Shown here one piece after another: positions 8,492-17,785 of a stretch of DNA of 64,000 nt. Position numbers and translations under genes: made by a program. The notes below the pieces were generated by a model. It searched no databases and was not told the origin of the DNA. It was given only the letters and a program-made list of their open reading frames with translations. How positions within the stretch are numbered: position 1 is the first letter of the stretch; each line of letters opens with the position of its first letter. Origin of the DNA: Winogradskyella aurantiaca (GTDB taxonomy: Bacteria > Bacteroidota > Bacteroidia > Flavobacteriales > Flavobacteriaceae). Location: the NCBI RefSeq assembly GCF_003362725.1, contig NZ_QKTV01000001.1, forward strand, positions 806,001-870,000, read 5' to 3'.

Positions 8492-9223
8492 TTAGGCTTT
8501 TGAGGCGGTATAAATGGAGGCAACACCAAATGTTTGTGGTAAATCTTTAACGTTTATAAACCCAATATTACTTAAAATATTGTTTAATTCCTCACCATGA
8601 GGAAATACAGATGCAGATTCGCTCAAATAGGAATATGCCTTTTTATCCTTTGAAAAGAGTCTTCCAATATTAGGAAGTATGTATTTACTGTAAATTTGGT
8701 AACCTTGTTTAAAAAATGGCTTGGTAGGGACCGAGGTTTCAAGAATTACAAATAAGCCGTTAGGTTTTAATACCCTTAGTATTTCAGATAGTCCTTTATC
8801 TAAATTCATAAAATTCCTAATGCCAAACGCGACAGTGATCGCATCAAAAGTATCATCATCAAATGGTAGTTTTTCGGAATCGCCAATGACCATCGATATC
8901 TTTTGATCCAAGGATTTCTTGCTAACCTTATTTCTACCGATGTCCAACATTCCAGGACTTATATCTAAGCCAATAATTTCTTCCGCACCAGTCTCAACAA
9001 GATTAATTGCTAAATCCCCAGTTCCTGTTGCTACATCAAGAACTTTTTGTGGTTTCACTGAAGAGACAAGATCAACAACCTTTTGCCTCCATTTAATGTC
9101 TATGCCAAAGGAAATAACACGGTTTAGACCATCATATTCTTCTGAAATGGTATCAAACATTTCAGTTACCTGTTCTTTCTTGTTCTTCTGACTTTCTTTA
9201 TATGGAGTAACTTTCTTAGCCAT
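8492..9223 (-). CDS. ubiE: Demethylmenaquinone methyltransferase
   Basis: 243 residues. Transfers the methyl group from SAM to demethylmenaquinone in the last step of menaquinone synthesis; also called MenG. Class I methyltransferase motifs are clear: VLDVATGTGDLAINL (motif I), IGLDISPGML (motif II), AITVAFGIRNFMNLDKGL and RVLKPNGLFVILE. The EMFDTISEEYDGLNRVISFGID N-terminus is diagnostic for UbiE. Upstream of porT with nearly no gap, so probably cotranscribed. It supplies the quinone for the NQR complex encoded in this window. Confidence 0.96.
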   Translation of the reverse strand: MAKKVTPYKESQKNKKEQVTEMFDTISEEYDGLNRVISFGIDIKWRQKVVDLVSSVKPQKVLDVATGTGDLAINLVETGAEEIIGLDISPGMLDIGRNKVSKKSLDQKISMVIGDSEKLPFDDDTFDAITVAFGIRNFMNLDKGLSEILRVLKPNGLFVILETSVPTKPFFKQGYQIYSKYILPNIGRLFSKDKKAYSYLSESASVFPHGEELNNILSNIGFINVKDLPQTFGVASIYTASKA

Positions 9224-9323
9224 TCAAAATTTTTGGCAAATATACCATAATATGACTCGTGATGAAGTACTTAACCCTACATTATAATTAGTTTAATGCA
9301 TAATTTTAACTTTAAATAAAATG

Positions 9324-9331
9324 TATATTTG
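9324..9331 (+). promoter_or_regulatory. Promoter -7 element for trkA-trkH
   Basis: TATATTTG matches TAnnTTTG exactly and lies 24 nt before the trkA start. The -33 region is T-rich but has no exact TTTG at the usual 19-21 bp distance. Confidence 0.45.
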
Positions 9332-9355
9332 TATGTTTTTTCAAGATAGTTTGAA

Positions 9356-10705
9356 ATGAAAATAATCATTGCTGGAGCAGGAGAGGTAGGATTTCATTTA
9401 GCGAAGCTCCTATCTTATGAATCTCAGGAAATCACCCTTATAGATAACCGCAAAGAAAGCCTTACTTATGCTGGCGAGCATTTGGATATAAAAACTATAA
9501 AAGGCGACGCTACTTCTATTTCCTTATTAAAGGACGCTAGAATCGATTCCACGGAACTGTTTATTGCGGTGACCTCTTCAGAGACTACCAATATAACGGC
9601 TAGTGTTATGGCTAAGCAATTAGGAGCCAAACGCACAATTGCTAGAATTGCAAATACCGAATTTATTGATCATAAAGATGCCGTTGGATTTTCTGATTTG
9701 GGTATTGATGAGTTAATTTCTCCAGAGTCATTGGCCTCGGCGGAAATTGAACTTTTATTAAATCAATACGGGTTTAACGACACTTACGAGTTTGAAGGTG
9801 GGGCGCTAACGATGCTAGGTCTTAGACTGTCTAGAACTGCTAGTTTTGTTGGTAAAACCGTTAAGGAAGCGGCAGAACTGTATTCTGATTTACACTTTAT
9901 ACCTATCGCAATACAACGTTATGCGACACAATACACCATTATACCTAGAGGAGATACCCAATTTAAGGAAGGTGATAAGGTTGTATTTATGACTTCTAAA
10001 GGTGGTGACAAAGAATTGTTTGATCTTTCGGGTAAGGTAAAGGTTGGTATTAAGAATGTCATGATTTTAGGTGGAAGTAAGATAGGCTATAAAACCGCCA
10101 AAGATTTGTGCGCTAGTAAGTTTAATGTAAAACTTGTAGAAAGCAGAAAGACTGTTGCCGAAGAATTAGCCGACGAATTGCCCAATGCTCTTGTTATTTG
10201 TGGAGACGGACGAAATGTTGAAATTCTGGAAGAAGAAAATATTTCAGATATGGATGCCTTTATATCAGTAACCGGAAATTCTGAAACAAACATCATGTCC
10301 TGTTTATTGGCTAAAAATAAAGGAGTGAAGAAAACAATTGCCTTAGTTGAAAATATGGACTACTTCCAATTGTCCCAATCTATTGGAATTGATACCCTGA
10401 TTAACAAAAAACTCCTGGCTGCCAATAGTATTTTTAGATACATTAGAAAAGGTGAGGTGGTTGCCATGACTAAGCTAACCAACATGAATGCCGAACTATT
10501 GGAGTTTGTTGTCAAACCTAAATCAAAGATCACCAATAAACGTATCAAGGATTTAGATTTCCCAAAGTCAGCTATTTTTGGTGGTGTTATCAGGAATGAA
10601 GAAGGCCTGATCCCGTTGGGTGATTTTAGAATTGAAGCTGGCGATAGGGTAGTGGTCTGTTGTTTACCACGATCAATTTCTGAAGTTGAAGCATTCTTTG
10701 CTTAA
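9356..10705 (+). CDS. trkA: Trk potassium uptake regulator TrkA
   Basis: 449 residues. The cytoplasmic nucleotide-binding ring that gates TrkH. It has the usual tandem arrangement: RCK-N domain 1 (IIAGAGEVGFHLAKLL), RCK-C domain 1 (about 140-225), RCK-N domain 2 (VMILGGSKIGYKTAKDL) and RCK-C domain 2 to the end (VKPKSKITNKRIKDLDFP). The two Rossmann glycine motifs bind NAD(H) or ATP/ADP in the family. trkH follows after 45 bp, so the two form an operon. Confidence 0.96.
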   Translation: MKIIIAGAGEVGFHLAKLLSYESQEITLIDNRKESLTYAGEHLDIKTIKGDATSISLLKDARIDSTELFIAVTSSETTNITASVMAKQLGAKRTIARIANTEFIDHKDAVGFSDLGIDELISPESLASAEIELLLNQYGFNDTYEFEGGALTMLGLRLSRTASFVGKTVKEAAELYSDLHFIPIAIQRYATQYTIIPRGDTQFKEGDKVVFMTSKGGDKELFDLSGKVKVGIKNVMILGGSKIGYKTAKDLCASKFNVKLVESRKTVAEELADELPNALVICGDGRNVEILEEENISDMDAFISVTGNSETNIMSCLLAKNKGVKKTIALVENMDYFQLSQSIGIDTLINKKLLAANSIFRYIRKGEVVAMTKLTNMNAELLEFVVKPKSKITNKRIKDLDFPKSAIFGGVIRNEEGLIPLGDFRIEAGDRVVVCCLPRSISEVEAFFA

Positions 10706-10750
10706 TTTTTACAATGGAATCCCTTACATTCGAATCATGATTGCCAATTC

Positions 10751-12244
10751 ATGAGACTCAATTACAAAATTATATTTCACTTTTTAGGCCTGCTGTTATT
10801 GTTTAATGGAGGTTTCATGCTTTTAGCAGGTCTTGTGAGTCTTATTTATAGAGATGGCGTTACACTTGAGATCTTTTTGGCTGGTATCGTTACTTTATTG
10901 ACAGGAATTTTTATGATGGTTAGTACAAGAAACCATCGTAAAGAAATGAACAAGAAGGAAGGATATATTGTGGTTGCCTTTGGGTGGATAATCATGTCGC
11001 TATCCGGTACACTTCCTTATGTAATTACTGGGGCTATTCCCTCATTTACCAATGCTTTTTTTGAAACCATGTCTGGTTATACTACTACTGGAGCAAGTAT
11101 CTTAAATGATATTGAGGTCATTCCAAAGGGAGTGCTCTTTTGGAGAAGTTTAACCCATTGGATCGGTGGTATGGGGATTATTGTTTTAGCTATTGCTATT
11201 TTACCGCTTCTTGGAATTGGGGGTATGCAGCTATTTGCGGCAGAGGCTCCAGGGCCTGGAGGCGATAAATTGCATCCTCGAATAACAGACACAGCTAAAA
11301 GGTTATGGCTTATATATTTTGGATATACTGCCGCCGAAACTATTCTTTTAAAAGTAGCAGGAATGTCTTTTTTTGATGCCATTAACCATGCTATGAGTAC
11401 TCTGTCAACTGGTGGATTCTCAACTAAGAATGCAAGTGTTGCACATTGGAATGATACTCCAGTTATTCAATATATAGTGATGCTATTTATGTTTCTTGCT
11501 GGAACCAATTTTGTACTGAGTTATTTTGCATTTAAGGGGAAGGTCCAAAAGATTTTTAAAGATGAGGAGTTTAAATTATATTTTAAGTTTATTACCATCT
11601 TTACCATAGTAGCGGCGTTACTAATTTATTTTCGAGCAGATATCACTCAATCAACAGTAGACCATCCCATGGTGTTAGGTCAATTGGAGAGTGCAGTGCG
11701 CCATGGTTTATTTCAAGTTCTTGCAATTGTTACTACCACTGGGTTTGTTTCGGCAGATTATACAGCATGGACCCCATTTCTTACAGTTTTCTTTTTTGGA
11801 CTTATGTTTCTCGGTGGATCAGCGGGAAGTACAGCGGGTGGTGTTAAGGTGGTTAGACATTTAGTGCTTATAAAAAATGGTTTTTTAGAGTTTAACCGAT
11901 CGCTGCATCCTAATGCAATTTTACCCGTTAGATATAACGGTAAATCCGTTTCTAAAGACATTGTATTTAATATACTGGCATTTTTCATTCTCTACATGCT
12001 ACTATTTATTATAGGTGGGTTGGTATTTTCAATGTTTCAGATTGATTTTGAATCGGCTATTGGATTGTCGGCTTCTAGTCTTGGTAATGTTGGTCCAGCA
12101 CTCGGTGACTTTGGTCCAGTCAACAATTATGCCGCACTACCACAACTAGGAAAATGGTGGGCCGCATTTATGATGTTACTCGGGCGTCTTGAATTGTTTA
12201 CCGTATTAATACTTCTTACCCCCTTCTTCTGGAGAAAGCGCTGA
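10751..12244 (+). CDS. trkH: Trk-type potassium uptake membrane protein TrkH
   Basis: 497 residues, inner membrane. Forms the K+ pathway; uptake driven by ion gradients and gated by TrkA. The four pore-loop repeats with selectivity-filter glycines are visible: TTTGAS, STGGFST, TTTGFVS and SLGNVGPALG. About ten hydrophobic segments, and the GGSAGSTAGGVKVVR intramembrane loop typical of TrkH. Second gene of the trkAH operon. No terminator is obvious right after the stop. Confidence 0.96.
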   Translation: MRLNYKIIFHFLGLLLLFNGGFMLLAGLVSLIYRDGVTLEIFLAGIVTLLTGIFMMVSTRNHRKEMNKKEGYIVVAFGWIIMSLSGTLPYVITGAIPSFTNAFFETMSGYTTTGASILNDIEVIPKGVLFWRSLTHWIGGMGIIVLAIAILPLLGIGGMQLFAAEAPGPGGDKLHPRITDTAKRLWLIYFGYTAAETILLKVAGMSFFDAINHAMSTLSTGGFSTKNASVAHWNDTPVIQYIVMLFMFLAGTNFVLSYFAFKGKVQKIFKDEEFKLYFKFITIFTIVAALLIYFRADITQSTVDHPMVLGQLESAVRHGLFQVLAIVTTTGFVSADYTAWTPFLTVFFFGLMFLGGSAGSTAGGVKVVRHLVLIKNGFLEFNRSLHPNAILPVRYNGKSVSKDIVFNILAFFILYMLLFIIGGLVFSMFQIDFESAIGLSASSLGNVGPALGDFGPVNNYAALPQLGKWWAAFMMLLGRLELFTVLILLTPFFWRKR

Positions 12245-12266
12245 TCATCCCTATTTATTGGTTTTT

Positions 12267-12314
12267 AGACGTTTATAGAATTACCACTGTAACATTTTAA
12301 AGTGTTGAACGTCT
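12267..12314. repeat. Inverted repeat between trkH and a small membrane protein gene
   Basis: AGACGTT (12267-12273) and AACGTCT (12308-12314) are exact reverse complements, enclosing a smaller CACT/AGTG pair (12285-12288 and 12301-12304). It lies 38 nt upstream of the next ATG. It could be an operator or an RNA stem; no T-run follows, so it is not an ordinary terminator. Confidence 0.35.
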
Positions 12315-12351
12315 TATCTGTGTAATCAATTAAAAACAAAAAACATTTAAA

Positions 12352-12603
12352 ATGGAAACAACATTAACTTTTGAAGACACCGTTCCCCTCTCGGATTCGA
12401 GTTCTCCTTTTGAATTCAATTCTGAGAGATTATTAAAGTCAGCCTACAAAAAGAATGTAGATGAGACTTATGCAGATGCGAATTTAAAATCAGTTTTTGG
12501 AATGCGCCAGCATTTAAAGTTTTCCAGATTTATTCGCATTAATCATGCAGCTGTAATACTTAAGTTAGCTGTTTTTGCAATTTTCTTTTCTCTTATTTTA
12601 TAA
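12352..12603 (+). CDS. Small single-pass membrane protein of unknown function
   Basis: 83 residues: a soluble, S/E/D/K-containing N-terminal part of about 62 residues, then one C-terminal transmembrane helix (AAVILKLAVFAIFFSLIL), so a tail-anchored topology is expected. No known domain. It is likely real because it has its own 107-bp upstream region with an inverted repeat and is closed by a strong terminator at 12625. The next gene encodes a similar-sized tail-anchored protein. Function unknown. Confidence 0.6.
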   Translation: METTLTFEDTVPLSDSSSPFEFNSERLLKSAYKKNVDETYADANLKSVFGMRQHLKFSRFIRINHAAVILKLAVFAIFFSLIL

Positions 12604-12624
12604 TAGAAAACAAGTTAAGATTTC

Positions 12625-12654
12625 AAAAGGGGTGCTTAACAGCGCCCCTTTTTT
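12625..12654 (+). terminator. Rho-independent terminator
   Basis: An 11-bp stem with one T-G pair (AAAAGGGGTGC at 12625-12635 with GCGCCCCTTTT at 12642-12652), a 6-nt loop and a T-run. It ends the 12352-12603 transcript and lies between the two small genes. Confidence 0.8.
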
Positions 12655-12670
12655 ATTAAATAATTACACC

Positions 12671-12940
12671 ATGAGTGCTTCACATACTATGAATGTAGTT
12701 CTTAGGAACAATGCATTACTTCTTAAAAAAAGAAGTAAGCGTAAGTGGACACTTGTATCTAATTCTAAAAGAAGCGCCAAAGGTTACAATCTTCCAAAAG
12801 CAAGCTCTAAAACGCTCAGAGATATAAGGAAGAAGATGAAAACAGAAAATCAGATTAGATCTGCTAAAGTCTTTGCTCTAACAGCAATAATCTTTCTGGT
12901 TCTAATGTGCTTTGTGCTTACACAGCTAAAGGCCATATGA
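12671..12940 (+). CDS. Small basic tail-anchored protein of unknown function
   Basis: 89 residues from the ATG at 12671. The longer open frame would begin inside the preceding gene and run through the terminator, so the internal ATG is preferred. The N-terminal 60 residues are very basic (LLLKKRSKRKW, SNSKRSAKGYN, LRDIRKKMKTENQ), followed by one transmembrane helix (VFALTAIIFLVLMCFVLTQL) at the C-terminus. The positive cytosolic part might bind nucleic acid, ribosomes or lipid head groups; this is only charge-based inference. The 3' end overlaps the convergent aminotransferase gene by 15 bp. Confidence 0.55.
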   Translation: MSASHTMNVVLRNNALLLKKRSKRKWTLVSNSKRSAKGYNLPKASSKTLRDIRKKMKTENQIRSAKVFALTAIIFLVLMCFVLTQLKAI

Positions 12941-14119
12941 CAATAACGTCTTGATTCTTTGTGCAGCCTCCCTTATCTGTTCTTCGGAAGCAGCATAAGA
13001 AATACGTATGCAGTTTGGGTTACCAAAGGCTTCTCCAGTTACAGTTGCTACAAGAGCCTCTTCAAGTAAAAGCATGGCGAAGTCTGAAGCGTTTTTTATT
13101 TGTTTGCCTGCAATTGTTTTTCCAAAATAATAGCTAATATCTGGAAAGACATAGAAAGCCCCTTCAGGATTGTTAGCTTTAAATCCTGGAATGTCTTTTA
13201 ATAAACCAAGAATCAACTCTCTTCGATTCTTAAATTCATCGATCATGTATTGTACTCTTGAGGGAGGTTCATTTAAAGCGGTGATTACGGCGCGTTGAGC
13301 AATACAGTTGGCGCCACTAGTCACCTGCCCCTGCATTTTATTACAAGCTCTTGCAATCCAGTCCGGCGCACCAATATATCCAATTCTCCATCCAGTCATG
13401 GCAAATGCTTTAGAAACACCATTAACTGTAATAGTACGATCGTACATGCTTTGGATTTGAGCCATCCCAAAGTGACCCCCAACATAGTTAATATGCTCGT
13501 AGATTTCATCAGAAACCACATAAATGTTTGGATACTTTTCAAGGACCTCGGCTATTCCACGAAGTTCTTTTTCACTGTAAATAGAACCACTTGGATTACA
13601 AGGAGAACTATACCAAAGCATCTTGGTTTTAGGTGTAATGGCATTCTCCAATTGTTGTGGGGTCATCTTAAAATCAGTGCTAATATCTGTGGTAACCTCC
13701 ACAGGGACCCCTCCGTTTAATTTAACTATATCACTATAACTAACCCAATAAGGACAGGGTAGAATGACCTCATCACCCTCGTTTAACATTACAGCTGCAA
13801 TGTTAGCTAAAGACTGTTTAGCTCCAGTTGACACTAGTATTTGAGAAGGATCATAGTTCAAATTATTATCACGTTTAAACTTGGTGATTATTGCCTGTTT
13901 TAAATCAGCATAACCGTCGACAGGAGTGTAACTGTTGTAGTTTTCATTAATAGCAGTTATAGCTGCATCTTTTACAAAGTCAGGAGTGTTAAAATCAGGT
14001 TCACCTAAACTTAGGCCTATGACGTCTTTACCTTGATTTTTTAATTCTCTGGCTTTAGCAGCCATGGCCAATGTAGCTGAAGTTGATAGATTATTAATTC
14101 TATCAGAAAGATGATTCAT
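12926..14119 (-). CDS. Class I PLP-dependent aminotransferase (aspartate aminotransferase type)
   Basis: 397 residues, cytoplasmic. Probably transfers the amino group between aspartate (or another amino acid) and 2-oxoglutarate. Fold-type I motifs are visible: LGEPDFNTPDFV substrate loop, STGAKQSL phosphate loop, the SSPCNPSG segment, VSDEIYEHI with the Asp contacting the PLP nitrogen, NGVSKAFAMTGWRIGY with the Schiff-base Lys, and CIRISYAASEEQI with the carboxylate-binding Arg. It belongs to the AAT Ib-like group; aspartate specificity is likely but not proven. The desaturase gene lies upstream on the same strand with a 21-bp gap. Confidence 0.88.
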   Translation of the reverse strand: MNHLSDRINNLSTSATLAMAAKARELKNQGKDVIGLSLGEPDFNTPDFVKDAAITAINENYNSYTPVDGYADLKQAIITKFKRDNNLNYDPSQILVSTGAKQSLANIAAVMLNEGDEVILPCPYWVSYSDIVKLNGGVPVEVTTDISTDFKMTPQQLENAITPKTKMLWYSSPCNPSGSIYSEKELRGIAEVLEKYPNIYVVSDEIYEHINYVGGHFGMAQIQSMYDRTITVNGVSKAFAMTGWRIGYIGAPDWIARACNKMQGQVTSGANCIAQRAVITALNEPPSRVQYMIDEFKNRRELILGLLKDIPGFKANNPEGAFYVFPDISYYFGKTIAGKQIKNASDFAMLLLEEALVATVTGEAFGNPNCIRISYAASEEQIREAAQRIKTLLSYGL

Positions 14120-14140
14120 TGAATTGATATTAGTATGTGT

Positions 14141-15238
14141 TTAAGCAACGGCGGGTTTAATCCCCATTTCTCTTAAAAACTTGAAATGGGCGATGACTGC
14201 TTTGCGTGTACTTTTATATTCCTTATAAGGCAGGTTAAATTCCTTCGCAGTCTCCTTCACTATCTTTGCAATTTTGCCATAATGGATATGACTGATGTGA
14301 GGAAAAATATGGTGCTCTACCTGATGGTTTAAGCCACCAGTATACCAATTTACTAACCAGTTCTTAGCGCCAAAATTTACTGTGGTTTTAAGCTGATGAA
14401 TAGCCCAGGTATTTTTCATCGTACCATCTTTTTCAGGTACGGGCATCTCGGCTTCGTCCATCACGTGCGCCAACTGAAAGACGACGCTTAAAATTAAGCC
14501 AGCTACGTAATGCATTATGAAAAATCCGAGTAATACCTTATACCAGGGGATATCAGTTAATAAAACCGGCAGCACGATCCACATGGATAAGTATATCATT
14601 TTTGTAATTACTAGTTTACTCCAATTAGCTACAGGACTAGGCAATTTCCCATAAGAAAGTTTGCGTTTCATATATCTGCGCATTTGAAGAAAATCAGTGG
14701 TTATGGCCCAATTAATGGTTAGTAAACCATATAGTAAGATCGAATATAAATGTTGAAATCTGTGGTGTTTTCTCCACTCAGAGTGTTCAGAGAAACGCAA
14801 AATCCGACCGGCTTCTAAATCCTCATCATGACCATGAATATTGGTATAAGTATGATGCAAAACATTATGCTGCACTTGCCAATTATATACATTTCCTGCT
14901 AATATATATATAGAACTTCCCATAATTCGGTTCACCCATTCTTTATTTGAGAAGGAGCCGTGATTACCATCATGCATTACATTCATACCAACACCGGCCA
15001 TACCGATTCCCATAACAATGGTTAACAATAACTGACCCCATGTTGGGATATTGAGTGTTAATAATAAAAAATATGGGGTGAGAAATATAGCAAACATAAT
15101 TACTGTTTTTACCCATAGTTGCCAATTCCCTGTGCGCTTTATATTATTTTCTTTGAAGTAATTATTTACGCGTTTATTGAGGGTTCTAAAAAACTTAGCA
15201 GAATCTACTCTTGAAAATGAAAGGGTCTGAGACGCCAT
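14141..15238 (-). CDS. Membrane fatty acid desaturase (acyl-CoA/lipid desaturase type)
   Basis: 365 residues, integral membrane. Introduces a double bond into an acyl chain with a di-iron centre, O2 and electrons. The three histidine boxes are clear: HDGNHGSF, HNVLHHTY and HQVEHHIF; the QxxHH third box is the kind found in front-end/linoleoyl-CoA-type desaturases. Hydrophobic helices lie between the boxes. Position of the double bond cannot be read from sequence. It likely adjusts membrane fluidity. 21 bp before the aminotransferase gene. Confidence 0.9.
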   Translation of the reverse strand: MASQTLSFSRVDSAKFFRTLNKRVNNYFKENNIKRTGNWQLWVKTVIMFAIFLTPYFLLLTLNIPTWGQLLLTIVMGIGMAGVGMNVMHDGNHGSFSNKEWVNRIMGSSIYILAGNVYNWQVQHNVLHHTYTNIHGHDEDLEAGRILRFSEHSEWRKHHRFQHLYSILLYGLLTINWAITTDFLQMRRYMKRKLSYGKLPSPVANWSKLVITKMIYLSMWIVLPVLLTDIPWYKVLLGFFIMHYVAGLILSVVFQLAHVMDEAEMPVPEKDGTMKNTWAIHQLKTTVNFGAKNWLVNWYTGGLNHQVEHHIFPHISHIHYGKIAKIVKETAKEFNLPYKEYKSTRKAVIAHFKFLREMGIKPAVA

Positions 15239-15357
15239 AAGAATTTAGGGTTTAAATTTTGAAAATTCAAAGATAACCATTATTGAAATGGTCTTGACTT
15301 GCTTTAACAGAATTTATTAAGAATTAAAAAACAGTATTTTTATCGCCAGAAAACGCT

Positions 15358-15984
15358 ATGGAATTAGTACACAAATACTTCCCAAATATTGACGAAGAAC
15401 AAGTGCAGGCATTTGAATCACTGCATGCACTTTACATGGAGTGGAATGCTAAGATTAATGTTATTTCTAGAAAGGATATTGATGAACTATATTTAAGGCA
15501 CGTCTTACATTCTCTTGGTATTGCCAAAGTTTTGAGTTTTTTGCCAGGAACTAAAATTTTGGATATTGGGACAGGAGGTGGATTTCCAGGAATCCCCTTG
15601 GCTATTTTATTTCCTGAAGTACATTTTCACCTGGTAGATAGCATTGGTAAAAAGATAAGGGTAGTCAATGGTGTTAAAGACGCCATAGGATTAACCAATC
15701 TAACCGCCTCACATCAACGTGCAGAAAAGGTTAATGGAGAATTTGATTTTATCGTAAGCCGAGCAGTGACACAAATGAATACTTTCTATAATTGGACAAA
15801 GGGTAAGGTGAGCAAAAAAAGTAAGCACGACCTAAGAAACGGTATTCTGTATTTGAAAGGTGGAGATCTTAAGGAAGAACTTAAAAGGTTTCCCAACGCA
15901 ACTATTTATCCACTTAATGACTATTTTAATGAAGCTTTTTTTGAGACGAAGTCAGTGGTTCACATTCCATTAAAGAAGAAATAA
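15358..15984 (+). CDS. rsmG: 16S rRNA (guanine527-N7)-methyltransferase
   Basis: 208 residues, standard RsmG (GidB) length. Uses SAM to methylate N7 of G527 in 16S rRNA; loss gives low-level streptomycin resistance in other bacteria. Motifs: WNAKINVISRKDIDELYLRHVLHS in the N-terminal part, SAM site ILDIGTGGGFPGIPLAI, HLVDSIGKKI and IVSRAVTQM. Monocistronic and closed by a strong terminator. Confidence 0.96.
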   Translation: MELVHKYFPNIDEEQVQAFESLHALYMEWNAKINVISRKDIDELYLRHVLHSLGIAKVLSFLPGTKILDIGTGGGFPGIPLAILFPEVHFHLVDSIGKKIRVVNGVKDAIGLTNLTASHQRAEKVNGEFDFIVSRAVTQMNTFYNWTKGKVSKKSKHDLRNGILYLKGGDLKEELKRFPNATIYPLNDYFNEAFFETKSVVHIPLKKK

Positions 15985-16017
15985 AAAAGGCACCATTTGG
16001 TGCCTTTTGTTTTTTTT
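15985..16017 (+). terminator. Rho-independent terminator after rsmG
   Basis: A 10-bp perfect stem (15985-15994 with 15999-16008), 4-nt loop, then a T-rich tail. The A-run on its left makes it usable also by the convergent pruA gene. Confidence 0.85.
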
Positions 16018-16019
16018 GA

Positions 16020-17645
16020 TTAACCCAAGAACGGATACCTGTAGTCGACAGGTGTAACAAACGTTTCTTTAATTAATCTTGGTGAAACCCATCGTAATAA
16101 ATTCTGAGCACTTCCAGCTTTATCATTAGTTCCAGACGCTCTTGCACCTCCAAATGGCTGTTGTCCCACAACAGCTCCGGTTGGTTTGTCATTTATGTAA
16201 AAGTTTCCAGCAGAATTTTGTAATGCCACAGTAGCCTCGTCAATAGCATAGCGGTCTGTTGCTAAAATAGCACCAGTTAATGCATATTCACTTGTTTCAT
16301 CAACTAATGCTAAAGTTTCTGAGTATTCATTATCTGGGTATACATAAATCGTAATCACTGGCCCAAATAATTCTGTACACATGGTTTCATATTTTGAGTT
16401 TGTAGTTAAAATTACTGTAGGTTCAATGAAATATCCCGTTGACTTATCGTAATTGCCCCCTACTAAAATTTCAGCGTCAGAATCGGCTTTGGCTTGATCG
16501 ATATATTTAGCTAGCTTATCAAATGAGCCTTCGTGAATAACTGCAGTAACAAAATTGCTCATGTCTTCAGGCGATCCCATTTTAAAGGAATTGACATCTT
16601 CAACTACGAAGTTTTTGACATCTTCCCATAAGCTTTCTGGAATATAAGCGCGAGAGGCGGCACTACACTTCTGCCCCTGAAATTCAAAAGCACCTCTGGT
16701 AATTGCAGTAGCAACTTGTTTAGCATTGGCAGAAGAATGAGCAACAATAAAATCTTTACCACCTGTTTCTCCTACAATTCTAGGATAGGTTTTATAACTA
16801 TGAATATTATTACCAATTTGCTTCCAAAGTTCTTTAAAAATATAAGTGGATCCTGTGAAATGGAGTCCAGAAAAATCAGGACTAGATAACACAGTTTCAG
16901 TAATCATTACAGGATCACCAAAAACCACGTTTATAACACCATCAGGAACTCCCGCTTCTTTAAACACGTCCATAACCACCTTTGCAGAAAACACCTGGCT
17001 ATCACTTGGTTTCCATACAACAACGTTTCCCATCAAAGCCATACATGCTGGTAGATTTCCGGCTATAGCTGTAAAGTTGAAAGGAGTAACAGCGTATGTG
17101 AAGCCCTCAAGTGGACGGTACTCGACTCTATTCCATGCGTCACCATTACTTTCTGGTTGTTCCATATATATGTCAGTCATGAACTGAACATTAAATCTTA
17201 AGAAGTCTATTAATTCACAAGCTGCATCAATCTCTGCTTGATGAATTGTTTTAGACTGAGCCAGCATAGTAGCTGCGTTTATTCTTGCCCGGTAAGGACC
17301 AGCTATTAATTCGGCTGCTTTTAAGAAAATGGCTGCACGCTGTTCCCATGGTAGCACAGACCAGGTTTTTCTAGCTTCAAGAGCAGTAGTGATTGCCTGC
17401 TCAACATGAGATTTCGCAGCTAGATGGTATTGACCTAAAATGTGTTTATGATCATGTGGGGGAGACATGGTTCTGGTATTACCTGTAGTGATGTCCTTAC
17501 CATTGATATATAATGGTACATCTGTCGTGGAGTTGTAAAGTGATTTGTAGGCTTCCAGAACTTCGGTGCGTTCAGGTGTTCCAGGTGCATATGACTTTAC
17601 AGGTTCATTTACGGCAACTGGCACATTGAAGAATCCTTTTCCCAT
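16020..17645 (-). CDS. pruA: L-glutamate gamma-semialdehyde dehydrogenase
   Basis: 541 residues, the length of stand-alone P5C dehydrogenases. Oxidises glutamate semialdehyde to glutamate with NAD+, the second step of proline breakdown. Aldehyde dehydrogenase motifs: TPFNFTAIAGNLPACMALMGN, FTGSTYIFKELWKQIG, VGETGGKDFIVAH with the general base Glu, GQKCSAASRAYIP with the catalytic Cys, and PFGGARASGTNDKAG. The proline dehydrogenase domain of proteobacterial PutA is absent and no putA is in the window. A TAAATTTG -7 element lies 35-42 nt upstream. Confidence 0.95.
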   Translation of the reverse strand: MGKGFFNVPVAVNEPVKSYAPGTPERTEVLEAYKSLYNSTTDVPLYINGKDITTGNTRTMSPPHDHKHILGQYHLAAKSHVEQAITTALEARKTWSVLPWEQRAAIFLKAAELIAGPYRARINAATMLAQSKTIHQAEIDAACELIDFLRFNVQFMTDIYMEQPESNGDAWNRVEYRPLEGFTYAVTPFNFTAIAGNLPACMALMGNVVVWKPSDSQVFSAKVVMDVFKEAGVPDGVINVVFGDPVMITETVLSSPDFSGLHFTGSTYIFKELWKQIGNNIHSYKTYPRIVGETGGKDFIVAHSSANAKQVATAITRGAFEFQGQKCSAASRAYIPESLWEDVKNFVVEDVNSFKMGSPEDMSNFVTAVIHEGSFDKLAKYIDQAKADSDAEILVGGNYDKSTGYFIEPTVILTTNSKYETMCTELFGPVITIYVYPDNEYSETLALVDETSEYALTGAILATDRYAIDEATVALQNSAGNFYINDKPTGAVVGQQPFGGARASGTNDKAGSAQNLLRWVSPRLIKETFVTPVDYRYPFLG

Positions 17646-17679
17646 TCTATTATATTTTTATGTTTAGTTTTTAGTGGTG

Positions 17680-17687
17680 CAAATTTA
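17680..17687 (-). promoter_or_regulatory. Promoter -7 element for pruA
   Basis: The minus strand reads TAAATTTG, an exact TAnnTTTG match, 35 nt before the pruA start. Confidence 0.45.
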
Positions 17688-17785
17688 CAACAAATGGTTG
17701 ATTTTATAGACTAGCTAAGCGTTAATCAAAAGTCAATTTTTTGTAAGTTTCTATGCTGTTAGGAGACTCTTAATTTAAATTCTAG

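Noticed and set aside
12575-12670. Upstream part of the small basic protein frame
   Set aside because: It runs through the preceding gene's end and its terminator; start moved to 12671.
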